A program made the position numbers and the translations under genes. 44,095 nt of DNA, taken from contig CAVGGQ010000006.1 in assembly GCA_963628785.1 (NCBI GenBank), positions 1 to 44,095 of the forward strand. The letters run 5' to 3'. The DNA comes from Apopatocola sp963628785 (GTDB lineage: Bacteria; Bacillota; Clostridia; Oscillospirales; Oscillospiraceae). Each line of letters begins with the position of its first letter. Positions within the stretch are counted from its first letter, which is position 1. The notes beneath the pieces are model-generated. The model did not search any database and was not told the DNA's origin. It saw only the letters and a list, made by a program, of their open reading frames with translations. This document shows, piece by piece, positions 6,483-14,112 of this stretch.

Positions 6483-8579
6483 TTATTTCACACCGAAAAG
6501 CAGGTCGGCGTAGGTCGGGAACGGCCACCGGTCGGCGGGAATGAGTTTTTCCGCCTTGTCGCACGGTATGCGCAGCGCGGTCATCTTCGGGAGAATGCTG
6601 TCACGCATAAATTCGGATGCGGTCAGTGCATCGTCAATACCGTGGTATTTATCGAGTGCCTCACCGAGAACTTCGGCAGCGTCATCGATTTCATCGGCGA
6701 GCGCCGCGAGACGCTTGATCTGCTTGCCTTCATACAGCCCCACAGCGGTCGGCACAGCCGTGCAGCGGGCGTTAAGACCCGTGGAGAGCTTGTCGGCATA
6801 GTCCGTGACGGCAGGGAGAACGGAGCGGCGCACCATGTCGAGCAGAGTCTGCGCTTCAATGTGAACGGTCTTGCGGTAGTTATCGAGAAGACTCTCCAGA
6901 CGCGAATGCACTTCGGTCTCGGAGTAGATCTTATGCGTCTTGAAGAGAGTGATATTTTTCTCGGCTGTCAGATACGGCAGAGCATCGGGCGTGGTCGGCA
7001 GATTCAAAAGGCCGCGCTTCTCGGTCGCTTCGACGATCCACGAATCATCGTAGCCGTTGCCGTTGAAAATAATGCGTTTGTGGGCGCGGATGGTGTTTTG
7101 AATGAGTGTGTGGAGTGCACCCTCAAAACTGTCCGCTTTCTCGAGCACATCGGCGTACTGCCGCAGCGACTCCGCCACGGCGGTGTTGAGCATGATATTG
7201 CAGCAGGCAATGGAGTCAGACGAGCCGACCATGCGGAACTCGAAACGGTTGCCCGTGAACGCAAAGGGCGAGGTGCGGTTGCGGTCAGTCGAATCGCGCA
7301 GGAACTTCGGCAACACATGCGCGCCGAGCTTCATGACGATCTTCTCGCTGCCGGTATACGGCGCGTCCTTCTCGATGGAATCGAGCACGGCGGCAAGCTC
7401 GTCGCCGAGGAAGATGGATATGACTGCGGGAGGCGCTTCGTTTCCGCCGAGACGGTGGTCATTGCTCGCCGTGGCGACGGAGAGCCGCAGCAGATCCTGA
7501 TAATCATCCACAGCCTGAATGACCGCGCACAGGAAGAGCAGAAAACGGGCGTTCTGATGCGGCGTATCGCCGGGCTTGAGCAGGTTCACGCCGGTATCGG
7601 TGCACATCGACCAGTTGTTGTGCTTGCCGGAGCCGTTCACGCCTTCAAACGGCTTCTCGTGAAGAAGACATACGAGTCCGTGGCGCGCGGCGACTTTCTT
7701 CATGACTTCCATTGTGAGCTGGTTGTGGTCGGTGGCAATATTCGCGGTGGTGAAGATGGGGGCCAGCTCATGCTGCGCGGGAGCGACTTCATTATGCTCG
7801 GTCTTCGCCAGCACGCCGAGCTTCCAAAGTTCTTCGTTGAGGTCTTCCATGAACTCGGTCACGCGCGGTTTGATGGCACCGAAATAGTGGTCGTCCATCT
7901 CCTGACCTTTCGGCGGCATAGCACCGAGCAGTGTACGGCCGCAGAACATCAGGTCGGGGCGCTTTTCGTACATGGCGCGGTCCACCAGAAAATACTCCTG
8001 CTCGGGGCCGACCATCGGGCGGACGGTTTTCACATCGTCCATGCCGAAAAGCTTCAGTACGCGCAGCGACTGCTTGCTGAGTGCCTGCATGGAGCGCAGC
8101 AGAGGCGTCTTTTTATCGAGCGCTTCGCCGCCGTAGGAGCAGAACGCCGTCGGGATGCAGAGCGTGTGGTCCTTGATAAAGGCATAACTGGTCGGATCCC
8201 ACGCCGTATAGCCGCGGGCCTCGAATGTAGCGCGCAGGCCGCCGGAAGGAAAGCTCGAGGCGTCCGGTTCGCCTTGGATCAGTTCTTTGCCCGAAAACTC
8301 CATGATGATGCCGCCGTCGGGCGAGGGGGCAATGAAGCTGTCGTGCTTCTCGGCAGTGCTGCCGGTAAGCGGCTGGAACCAGTGCGTGTAGTGCGTGGCG
8401 CCGTTGGCTACAGCCCAATCCTTCATGGCTTCTGCCACGACATTTGCGACGGTCGTATCCAGTGAGCCGCCTTCATACATGGTCTTCTTGAGCGAAACGT
8501 AGATCTCATACGGCAGCTTCGTTTTCATCACGCGGTCATCAAATACAAGGCTTCCGAAATATTCCGGTACGGTACTCAT
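6483..8579 (-). CDS. glnN: Glutamine synthetase, type III
   Basis: 698 residues, the usual ~700 of the GSIII class and far longer than GSI or GSII. It condenses ammonia with glutamate using ATP. GSIII-type blocks include the N-terminal THWFQPLTGSTAEKHDSF, FIAPSPDGGIIMEFSGKELI, MVGPEQEYFLVD, KTEHNEVAPAQHELAP, HEKPFEGVNGSGKHNNWS and NRTSPFAFTGNRFEFRMVGS, covering the metal-binding and glutamate-binding strands. The ATG follows GGAGTGGG. It is monocistronic, divergent from the GOGAT/glnA operon, with its own consensus promoter and a terminator hairpin in the leader. Two different glutamine synthetases in one locus suggest division of labour by nitrogen state. Confidence 0.97.
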   Translation of the reverse strand: MSTVPEYFGSLVFDDRVMKTKLPYEIYVSLKKTMYEGGSLDTTVANVVAEAMKDWAVANGATHYTHWFQPLTGSTAEKHDSFIAPSPDGGIIMEFSGKELIQGEPDASSFPSGGLRATFEARGYTAWDPTSYAFIKDHTLCIPTAFCSYGGEALDKKTPLLRSMQALSKQSLRVLKLFGMDDVKTVRPMVGPEQEYFLVDRAMYEKRPDLMFCGRTLLGAMPPKGQEMDDHYFGAIKPRVTEFMEDLNEELWKLGVLAKTEHNEVAPAQHELAPIFTTANIATDHNQLTMEVMKKVAARHGLVCLLHEKPFEGVNGSGKHNNWSMCTDTGVNLLKPGDTPHQNARFLLFLCAVIQAVDDYQDLLRLSVATASNDHRLGGNEAPPAVISIFLGDELAAVLDSIEKDAPYTGSEKIVMKLGAHVLPKFLRDSTDRNRTSPFAFTGNRFEFRMVGSSDSIACCNIMLNTAVAESLRQYADVLEKADSFEGALHTLIQNTIRAHKRIIFNGNGYDDSWIVEATEKRGLLNLPTTPDALPYLTAEKNITLFKTHKIYSETEVHSRLESLLDNYRKTVHIEAQTLLDMVRRSVLPAVTDYADKLSTGLNARCTAVPTAVGLYEGKQIKRLAALADEIDDAAEVLGEALDKYHGIDDALTASEFMRDSILPKMTALRIPCDKAEKLIPADRWPFPTYADLLFGVK

Positions 8580-8622
8580 GTTTTACCCACTCCTTCAATT
8601 ATATCAATTTAATTTTGACGGT

Positions 8623-8664
8623 AAAAATGCAAAAGACATCTCGGAAATCACTCTCCAAGACGTC
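8623..8664 (-). terminator. Leader terminator (attenuator) of glnN
   Basis: On the minus strand GACGTCTTGGA pairs with TCCGAGATGTC around a short loop, and TTTTGCATTTTT follows. It lies between the glnN promoter and start codon, so transcription must read through it to reach glnN. The stem can close further to leave a six-base loop AGTGAT, with the A1/G4 pattern known for ANTAR-bound hexaloops. The function as a regulated attenuator is inferred. Confidence 0.65.
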
Positions 8665-8683
8665 TTTGCCTTCGATGGGCGTC

Positions 8684-8712
8684 ATTATATGCGCTATGCA
8701 CGGTTTTGTCAA
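8684..8712 (-). promoter_or_regulatory. Promoter of glnN
   Basis: On the minus strand TTGACA (8707-8712) and TATAAT (8684-8689) are separated by 17 nt, a full consensus. Initiation near 8677 places the whole terminator hairpin in the leader. Confidence 0.85.
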
Positions 8713-8744
8713 CCCATAAATAAAAATTTTTTGCATTTTTATCG

Positions 8745-8773
8745 TTGACCGCTGCAAATTCGAATGGTATAAT
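8745..8773 (+). promoter_or_regulatory. Promoter of the glutamate synthase/glnA operon
   Basis: TTGACC (8745-8750), 17 nt and TATAAT (8768-8773). Initiation is near 8780. An inverted repeat TTTGCA...TGCAAA (8730-8759) brackets the -35 box and could be an operator. The glnN promoter diverges 33 bp away. Confidence 0.8.
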
Positions 8774-8793
8774 CCATACCGTTAAATGAGCAA

Positions 8794-8848
8794 CGGAGTT
8801 CATTCGAAGGGGCATTGCGCCCTTTTCGAATGAGCTCCGTATTTTTTT
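8794..8848 (+). terminator. Leader terminator (attenuator) of the glutamate synthase operon
   Basis: An arm starting CGGAGTTCATTCGAAGGGG pairs with one ending CTTTTCGAATGAGCTCCG in a ~20-bp stem, followed by TATTTTTTTC. It ends 22 bp before the first start codon, well inside the leader. A small competing hairpin CCGTT/AACGG (8779-8796) shares bases 8794-8796 with the terminator and has AATGAG in its loop. An ANTAR antiterminator is encoded at the operon's end. Regulation is inferred. Confidence 0.75.
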
Positions 8849-8869
8849 CGGAAAAGAGGGCAACACTCT

Positions 8870-9961
8870 ATGAAGCGCGAAGGAGAAGTCCGCATCCCCT
8901 CGGGCTGTGCCATTTCCGCCGTGATCTCCCGTGAGGGACGACGCATGAGCGGTGAGTCGGTCATCCGCAGCATGGTACCGATGCACGATCGCTCCAACGG
9001 TCTCGGCGGCGGTTTTGCCGCCTACGGCATCTACCCGGAGTACCGGGATTTTTACGCATTCCATATTTTTTTCGATGACAACACCACGCGCCGCGAATGC
9101 GAAGCCAAACTCAAGGAAGGCTTCGAGCTCGTGTACGCCGAACAGATCCCTATCCGGATCATTCCGGAAGTGACGGATGTGCCGCACATCTGGCGCTATT
9201 TCGTCTCGCCCCTGCCGAGCGTACTCAAACGGCAGCAGCTCGATGAAAAGGAATTTACGGCGCGCGCCGCCATGGACATCAACACAAAGCTCAAGGGCGC
9301 GTATGTTTTTTCCAGCGGCAAGAACATGGGCGTATTCAAAGCCGTCGGCTACCCCGAAGATGTCGGTCGGTTTTACCGTCTGGAGGAGTATGAAGCGTAC
9401 AGCTGGACGGCGCACGGGCGCTATCCCACGAACACCCCCGGCTGGTGGGGCGGGGCGCACCCGTTCGCGCTGCTCGACTACACGGTCGTCCACAACGGCG
9501 AGATCTCGTCGTACGATGCCAACCGGCGCTTCATCGAAATGTTCGGCTACAAATGCACGCTGCAGACCGACACCGAGGTCATAGCGTACATCGCCGATTA
9601 TCTCCTCCGCCGTCAGGGGCTGACGCTCGAAGAGACGGCTTCCGTGATTGCAGCTCCGTTCTGGAGCACCATCCGCGGCAAGGCGGCGAGTGAAGCGGAG
9701 CGGCTCACGTACCTGCGCACGGTATTTTCAAACCTCCTCATTACGGGACCGTTTTCCATCGTGCTCGGCTTCAACGGCGGGCTCATGGCGCTCAACGACC
9801 GCCTGAAGCTCCGTTCCATGGTTACGGCGGAAAAGGACGACCTTGTGTTTATTGCGAGCGAGGAAGCGGCCATCCGCGCCATGGAGCCGGATGCACGCAA
9901 TGTCTGGGCACCGATGGGCGGCGATCCGGTCATCGTCCGAGTTCGGGAGGGACAGTACTGA
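8870..9961 (+). CDS. Glutamate synthase, glutamine amidotransferase (class II) subunit
   Basis: 363 residues. A class II (Ntn-type) amidotransferase that releases ammonia from glutamine for glutamate synthase. The presumed nucleophile Cys13 lies in IPSGCAISAVI, after a short propeptide that would have to be removed, as in archaeal-type split GOGAT proteins. Other family blocks are GLGGGFAAYGIYPEY, AHGRYPTNTPGWWGGAHPF, VVHNGEISSYDANR and TDTEVIAYIADYL. It is the first of three genes whose order mirrors the domain order of bacterial GltB (amidotransferase, FMN synthase, GXGXG). The stop is one base before the next ATG, so the subunits are coupled. The SD before ATG 8870 is GAAAAGAGGG. Confidence 0.92.
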   Translation: MKREGEVRIPSGCAISAVISREGRRMSGESVIRSMVPMHDRSNGLGGGFAAYGIYPEYRDFYAFHIFFDDNTTRRECEAKLKEGFELVYAEQIPIRIIPEVTDVPHIWRYFVSPLPSVLKRQQLDEKEFTARAAMDINTKLKGAYVFSSGKNMGVFKAVGYPEDVGRFYRLEEYEAYSWTAHGRYPTNTPGWWGGAHPFALLDYTVVHNGEISSYDANRRFIEMFGYKCTLQTDTEVIAYIADYLLRRQGLTLEETASVIAAPFWSTIRGKAASEAERLTYLRTVFSNLLITGPFSIVLGFNGGLMALNDRLKLRSMVTAEKDDLVFIASEEAAIRAMEPDARNVWAPMGGDPVIVRVREGQY

Positions 9962-9962
9962 T

Positions 9963-11468
9963 ATGGGTATCGAATATGTTTATCCGCCGTTCGAAGTCAT
10001 TCGTCGCGACGAGCGGTGCACGCGCTGCCGCCTTTGCGAAAAGCAATGTTCCAACGGTGTCCATACCTACGACGCCGAGAACAAACGCATGATCGCCGAT
10101 GAATCGAAATGCGTGGACTGCCAGCGATGTGTGGCACTTTGTCCCACGCGGGCACTGAAAATCGTGAAGACCGACTGCACGCTGCGCGAAAACGGCAACT
10201 GGAAGTCTGACACCATCCGCGAGATCTATAAGCAGGCGGCGACCGGCGGCATCCTCCTCTCGTCTAACGGCAACCCGACCGAACAGCCGGGCTACTGGGA
10301 TCGGCTGCTCATCAATGCCTCACAAGTCACGAACCCCTCCATTGACCCGCTGCGCGAACCGATGGAAACGCGCGTGTTTCTCGGCAAAAAGCCCAATGTC
10401 ATCCGCCGCAATGCGGACGGCTCGCTCAACACGGAGCTTCCGCCGCAGCTTGAACTCTCTGTTCCCATCCTGTTCGCCGCCATGAGCTATGGTGCCATCA
10501 GCTACAACGCCCATGCGGCACTCGCACGCGCAGCGGAAGAGCTCGGCACCTTCTACAATACCGGCGAGGGCGGCCTGCACCGTGACTTCTATAAATACGG
10601 CGCGAACACGATCGTACAGGTTGCCTCCGGCCGCTTCGGCATTGAGGAAAAAAGCCTGAACGCCGGCGCGGCAATCGAAATCAAAATGGGGCAGGGTGCC
10701 AAGCCAGGCATCGGCGGGCATCTCCCCGGCGCGAAGATCGTCGGTGATGTATCCAAGACCCGCATGATCCCCGAGGGCGCGGACGCCATTTCCCCTGCAC
10801 CGCACCACGATATTTACTCTATCGAGGATCTGCGCCAGCTCGTCTATTCGCTCAAGGAAGCGACGCAGTATAAAAAGCCCGTCATTGTGAAAGTCGCGGC
10901 TGTGCACAACATCGCCGCCATTGCGAGCGGCATCGCCCGCAGCGGCGCGGATATTATTGCCATCGACGGCTACCGCGGCGGCACGGGCGCCGCCCCTACG
11001 CGCATCCGCGACAATGTGGGCATTCCGATCGAGCTCGCACTCGCTGCCGTGGATCAGCGTTTGCGCGATGAGGGCATCCGCGGCAATGTTTCGCTCATTG
11101 TAAGCGGGAGCATCCGCTCCTCGGCCGATGTCGTCAAGGCCATTGCACTCGGCGCGGATGCATGCTATATCGGCACGGCGGCGCTTCTTGCGCTCGGATG
11201 CCACCTGTGCCGCTCCTGTCAGACGGGGCGGTGCAACTGGGGCATCGCCACACAGCGCCCGGAGCTCGTGGCACGGCTCGACTCCGAGATCGGCGCGGAA
11301 CGGCTCGTCAACCTTGTGACGGCGTGGAAGCGCGAAATCAAGGAAATGATGGGCGGCATGGGCATCAACTCCATCGAGGCGCTCCGCGGCAACCGCGTTA
11401 TGCTCCGCGGCATCGGCCTGACCGAAAAAGAACTCGAAATCCTGGGCATCCGCCACGCAGGAGAGTAA
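9963..11468 (+). CDS. Glutamate synthase, FMN/Fe-S catalytic subunit with ferredoxin domain
   Basis: 501 residues, starting at ATG 9963 one base after the previous stop. Residues ~15-65 form a ferredoxin-like module with two four-cysteine motifs (CTRCRLCEKQC and CVDCQRCVALCP), predicted to hold two [4Fe-4S] clusters. The rest is the Glu_synthase TIM barrel, with GEGGLHRD, GQGAKPGIGGHLPG, SPAPHHDIYSIEDL and GYRGGTGAAPTRIRDNVG for FMN and 2-oxoglutarate. A C-terminal CHLCRSCQTGRC fits the C-x5-C-x4-C [3Fe-4S] site of GltB. It makes glutamate from 2-oxoglutarate and channelled ammonia. No NAD(P)H-dependent GltD is in the window, so the built-in ferredoxin may receive electrons directly; that is inferred. 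Confidence 0.94.
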   Translation: MGIEYVYPPFEVIRRDERCTRCRLCEKQCSNGVHTYDAENKRMIADESKCVDCQRCVALCPTRALKIVKTDCTLRENGNWKSDTIREIYKQAATGGILLSSNGNPTEQPGYWDRLLINASQVTNPSIDPLREPMETRVFLGKKPNVIRRNADGSLNTELPPQLELSVPILFAAMSYGAISYNAHAALARAAEELGTFYNTGEGGLHRDFYKYGANTIVQVASGRFGIEEKSLNAGAAIEIKMGQGAKPGIGGHLPGAKIVGDVSKTRMIPEGADAISPAPHHDIYSIEDLRQLVYSLKEATQYKKPVIVKVAAVHNIAAIASGIARSGADIIAIDGYRGGTGAAPTRIRDNVGIPIELALAAVDQRLRDEGIRGNVSLIVSGSIRSSADVVKAIALGADACYIGTAALLALGCHLCRSCQTGRCNWGIATQRPELVARLDSEIGAERLVNLVTAWKREIKEMMGGMGINSIEALRGNRVMLRGIGLTEKELEILGIRHAGE

Positions 11469-11503
11469 TTTCGCAGTGGAAAAGTTATAAGAGGTATGAT
11501 ATT

Positions 11504-12226
11504 ATGGATCATATAGAAGCGGGTTCGCTTTCCTTTTCCGAGTTGAATGATACCATCCGCAGCGCGGGAGCCAAATGCCGCATCAATGCGTGTCTCGGAC
11601 AGCGGTTCATCGGCGCGGGCATGTCACGCAAGAGCATAGAGATCGACGGCATACCCGGCAACGCGCTCGGCGCGTATTTGAACGGTGCGGACATCACCGT
11701 GCACGGCAACGCGCAGGACGCCGTCGGCGACACGATGAGCGCCGGACGGATCGTCATCCACGGCAATATCGGCGATGCCGCCGGGTACGCCATGCGCGGA
11801 GGAAAGATTTATGTGGAGGGCAACGCGGGCTACCGTACCGGCATTCACATGAAAGAATATAAAGAGCACAAACCCGTCATTGTCATCGGCGGGCGCGCCG
11901 GGAGCTTTCTCGGCGAGTATCAGGCCGGCGGGCTCATCATCGTCCTCGCTCTGCATACGGACGGCAAGCCGGTCACCGGATACTTCCCCTGCACCGGCAT
12001 GCACGGTGGCAAGATGGTTTTCCGCGGCGATGTTTCGCGCGTGCCGCTCTCGAGCCGCGTGACGACGCGCCCCGCGACCGAAGAGGACATCGCGGAATTT
12101 TCGCCCTATGTGCGCGAGTTCTGTGAGCTTTTCGGCAAGGATGCGGACGCCATGCTCCGCGACAGCTACACCGTCGTTGTCCCCAACAGCAAGAATCCCT
12201 ATAAACAGATGTATGTTTCCGATTGA
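11504..12226 (+). CDS. Glutamate synthase GXGXG-domain subunit
   Basis: 240 residues. The start at ATG 11504 has GAGG about 9 nt upstream. This is the third GltB domain encoded alone: a right-handed beta helix of repeating G-x-x-x-x-x-G-N steps (IDGIPGNALGAYLNG, VHGNAQDAVGDTMSAG, IHGNIGDAAGYAMRGG, VEGNAGYRTG). In intact GltB it is structural and positions the ammonia tunnel. A C-terminal tail with TTRPATEEDIAEFSPYVREF is typical of the free-standing form. It lies 35 bp after the FMN subunit and 23 bp before glnA. Confidence 0.92.
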   Translation: MDHIEAGSLSFSELNDTIRSAGAKCRINACLGQRFIGAGMSRKSIEIDGIPGNALGAYLNGADITVHGNAQDAVGDTMSAGRIVIHGNIGDAAGYAMRGGKIYVEGNAGYRTGIHMKEYKEHKPVIVIGGRAGSFLGEYQAGGLIIVLALHTDGKPVTGYFPCTGMHGGKMVFRGDVSRVPLSSRVTTRPATEEDIAEFSPYVREFCELFGKDADAMLRDSYTVVVPNSKNPYKQMYVSD

Positions 12227-12249
12227 AACGTGAGAAAGGCAGGAAGGGC

Positions 12250-13455
12250 ATGAACTATTCGGCGTCCGAGATCCGGCAGTATGTCGAAGAGGAGGATGTA
12301 AAATTCCTCCGCATGACATTTTTCGATATGGCAGGCAGGCAGAAAAACATTGCAATCCTGCCGGCCTCTCTTGACCGTGCATTCTCCGAAGGCATCGCCT
12401 TTGACGCTTCCGCCGTGGGCTTCGGCGACGAGATGCACTCGGATCTCTTTCTGAAACCGGACACCTCCACGCTCTGCCTGCTGCCATGGCGGCCGGATCA
12501 CGGACGCGTGGCGCGCATGTTCTGCCGCATCGTTCGCGGAGACGGCACACCGTACGAAGGCGATGCACGCGCCGTGCTGCAAAAGACTGTTGAGGACGCC
12601 GAGGCACACGGCATATCTTTCGCATTCGGCTCGGAAATGGAGTTTTATCTCTTCCGGCGCGATGCCGATGGCGAGCCGACGCGCATCCCCTACGATCACG
12701 CCGGGTACATGGACATTGCCCCCGAGGATAAGGGAGAGAACGTCCGCCGCGAGATCTGCCTGACGCTCGAGCAGATGGGTATTCTGCCCGAGTGCTCGCA
12801 CCATGAGCAGGGACCCGGACAAAACGAGGTCGATTTCCGCTATGCCTCTCCCGTGAAAGCAGCGGATGACGCAGTAACATTCCGCGCTGTGGTGAACACC
12901 GTAGCCGTGCGCAACGGCCTTGCCGCGGACTTTTCCCCGAAACCGCTCCGCAGCGAACCGGGCAACGGCATGCATATGAACATTTCCGCTCTAAGCCGCA
13001 CGGGCGAGAACGTCATGCCGCAGGTCATTGCGGGCATTCTCGCGCACATCGAGGAAATGACGGCGTTTCTGAACACCGTGCCTTCCTCGTACCAGCGCCT
13101 CGGGAACTGCAAGGCACCGCGGTATATCTCCTGGTCGGAGGAAAACCGTTCGCAGCTCATCCGCATCCCCGCCGCCCGCGGTGAATACCGCCGCGCCGAG
13201 CTCCGTTCGCCGGATCCGCTGTGCAACCCGTACATTGCCTATACGCTCCTCATCCGCGCCGGACTGGACGGCATTGAAAAGCACATGGAGCTGCCGGAGG
13301 CGGCTGACGTGAACTTCTTCACGGCACCCGAAGAGGTGCGAAAAAAGTATAAGACCCTGCCGCCCACGCTCGCCGATGCACGCACCGTCGCCCGCACGAG
13401 CAGATTTATAGCATCTTCGCTGCCTCAAAGCCTCGCGGCATTCTATACGAAATAA
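12250..13455 (+). CDS. glnA: Glutamine synthetase, type I (compact)
   Basis: 401 residues, slightly shorter than the ~440 of typical clostridial GSI. ATG 12250 follows an AGGAAGGG SD. GSI blocks are present: FGSEMEFYLF (metal Glu), HHEQGPGQNEVDFRY, GNGMHMNIS (catalytic His region), APRYISWSEENRSQLIRIP and EYRRAELRSPDPLCNPYIA. There is no adenylylation Tyr loop of the enterobacterial kind that I can place. Being in one operon with split GOGAT makes a complete GS-GOGAT ammonia assimilation unit, controlled separately from glnN. Confidence 0.93.
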   Translation: MNYSASEIRQYVEEEDVKFLRMTFFDMAGRQKNIAILPASLDRAFSEGIAFDASAVGFGDEMHSDLFLKPDTSTLCLLPWRPDHGRVARMFCRIVRGDGTPYEGDARAVLQKTVEDAEAHGISFAFGSEMEFYLFRRDADGEPTRIPYDHAGYMDIAPEDKGENVRREICLTLEQMGILPECSHHEQGPGQNEVDFRYASPVKAADDAVTFRAVVNTVAVRNGLAADFSPKPLRSEPGNGMHMNISALSRTGENVMPQVIAGILAHIEEMTAFLNTVPSSYQRLGNCKAPRYISWSEENRSQLIRIPAARGEYRRAELRSPDPLCNPYIAYTLLIRAGLDGIEKHMELPEAADVNFFTAPEEVRKKYKTLPPTLADARTVARTSRFIASSLPQSLAAFYTK

Positions 13456-13492
13456 ATCGGACGCGGAAAAACGATCGGAGAGGGGGACACTC

Positions 13493-14071
13493 TTGGAATT
13501 TTCGGCTCGCACCTACAGCGTGCTGTCCGTAGCCGCTGCGGAAAAATTTCATACCTCTCTGCGGGAAATGCTGCCGAACGAGCAATATTCCCCCATCCAC
13601 GCAGTACGCGATGCCGCCGAAGCGCGGCGGTGCATTCTGGAGCGAAGCTACGACATCATCGTTATCAGCGCGCCTCTGCCCGATGAATTCGGTACGCGCC
13701 TGGCACAGCACGCCGCCGACCGGAGCGGGACGGGCGTCCTGCTGATGGTTCGCGCCGAGCACTATTCCGACATCAGCGCGCAGGCAACGCCGTACGGCGT
13801 GCTCACGCTGCAAAAGCCGACATCCCCGCAGATGATGCTCCAATGTATGGAACTCCTGTGCGCCACCCGCGAGCGCATCCGCCGCATGGAGCAGAAGACC
13901 GGCACCGTAGAAGAAAAAATGGCGGAGATCCGCCTTGTAAACCGCGCCAAATGGGTCCTCATCCACCAGGGCCTGACCGAAGAAGAAGCCCACCACCGCA
14001 TAGAAAAAGCCTCCATGGACCGCTGCGTATCCAAAAAAACGATTGCAGAAGAGATTCTTGCAAATGAATAA
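13493..14071 (+). CDS. ANTAR-domain RNA-binding antiterminator with pseudo-receiver
   Basis: 192 residues. The start is TTG 13493, with a GGAGAGGGGG SD. The C-terminal ~55 residues (KMAEIRLVNRAKWVLIHQGL, LTEEEAHHRIEKASMDRCVS, KKTIAEEIL) form a clear ANTAR domain, which binds tandem hexaloop RNA hairpins and prevents intrinsic termination. A short coiled-coil linker (~115-135) precedes it. The N-terminal ~110 residues look like a receiver: the KP of LTLQKP is kept, but the phospho-acceptor Asp position reads IVIS59A, so ordinary phosphorylation is unlikely. NitR-like ANTAR proteins beside glnA/glt have been described in solventogenic clostridia, as I recall. The likely targets are the attenuators before glnN and the GOGAT operon; that is inferred. 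Confidence 0.88.
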   Translation: MEFSARTYSVLSVAAAEKFHTSLREMLPNEQYSPIHAVRDAAEARRCILERSYDIIVISAPLPDEFGTRLAQHAADRSGTGVLLMVRAEHYSDISAQATPYGVLTLQKPTSPQMMLQCMELLCATRERIRRMEQKTGTVEEKMAEIRLVNRAKWVLIHQGLTEEEAHHRIEKASMDRCVSKKTIAEEILANE

Positions 14072-14076
14072 AAAGA

Positions 14077-14112
14077 GGGAACTCTGCGTGAAAAACAGAG
14101 TTCCCACTTTTT
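14077..14112. terminator. Terminator between the ANTAR gene and the sulfonation operon
   Basis: GGGAACTCTG (14077-14086) pairs with CAGAGTTCCC (14096-14105), followed by ACTTTTT on the plus strand. The minus strand has a weaker T-run, so it probably serves both converging operons. Confidence 0.85.

Noticed and set aside
8590..8605. A TATAAT on the minus strand right before the glnN SD as a promoter
   Set aside because: Initiation would fall on the SD itself and no -35 lies 16-18 nt upstream; the full consensus promoter is at 8684-8712.
8774..8869. A glutamine riboswitch (glnA RNA) before the glutamate synthase operon
   Set aside because: The ~90-nt leader is almost entirely one terminator hairpin, with no room for the known three-helix glutamine aptamer, which I know only from cyanobacteria.
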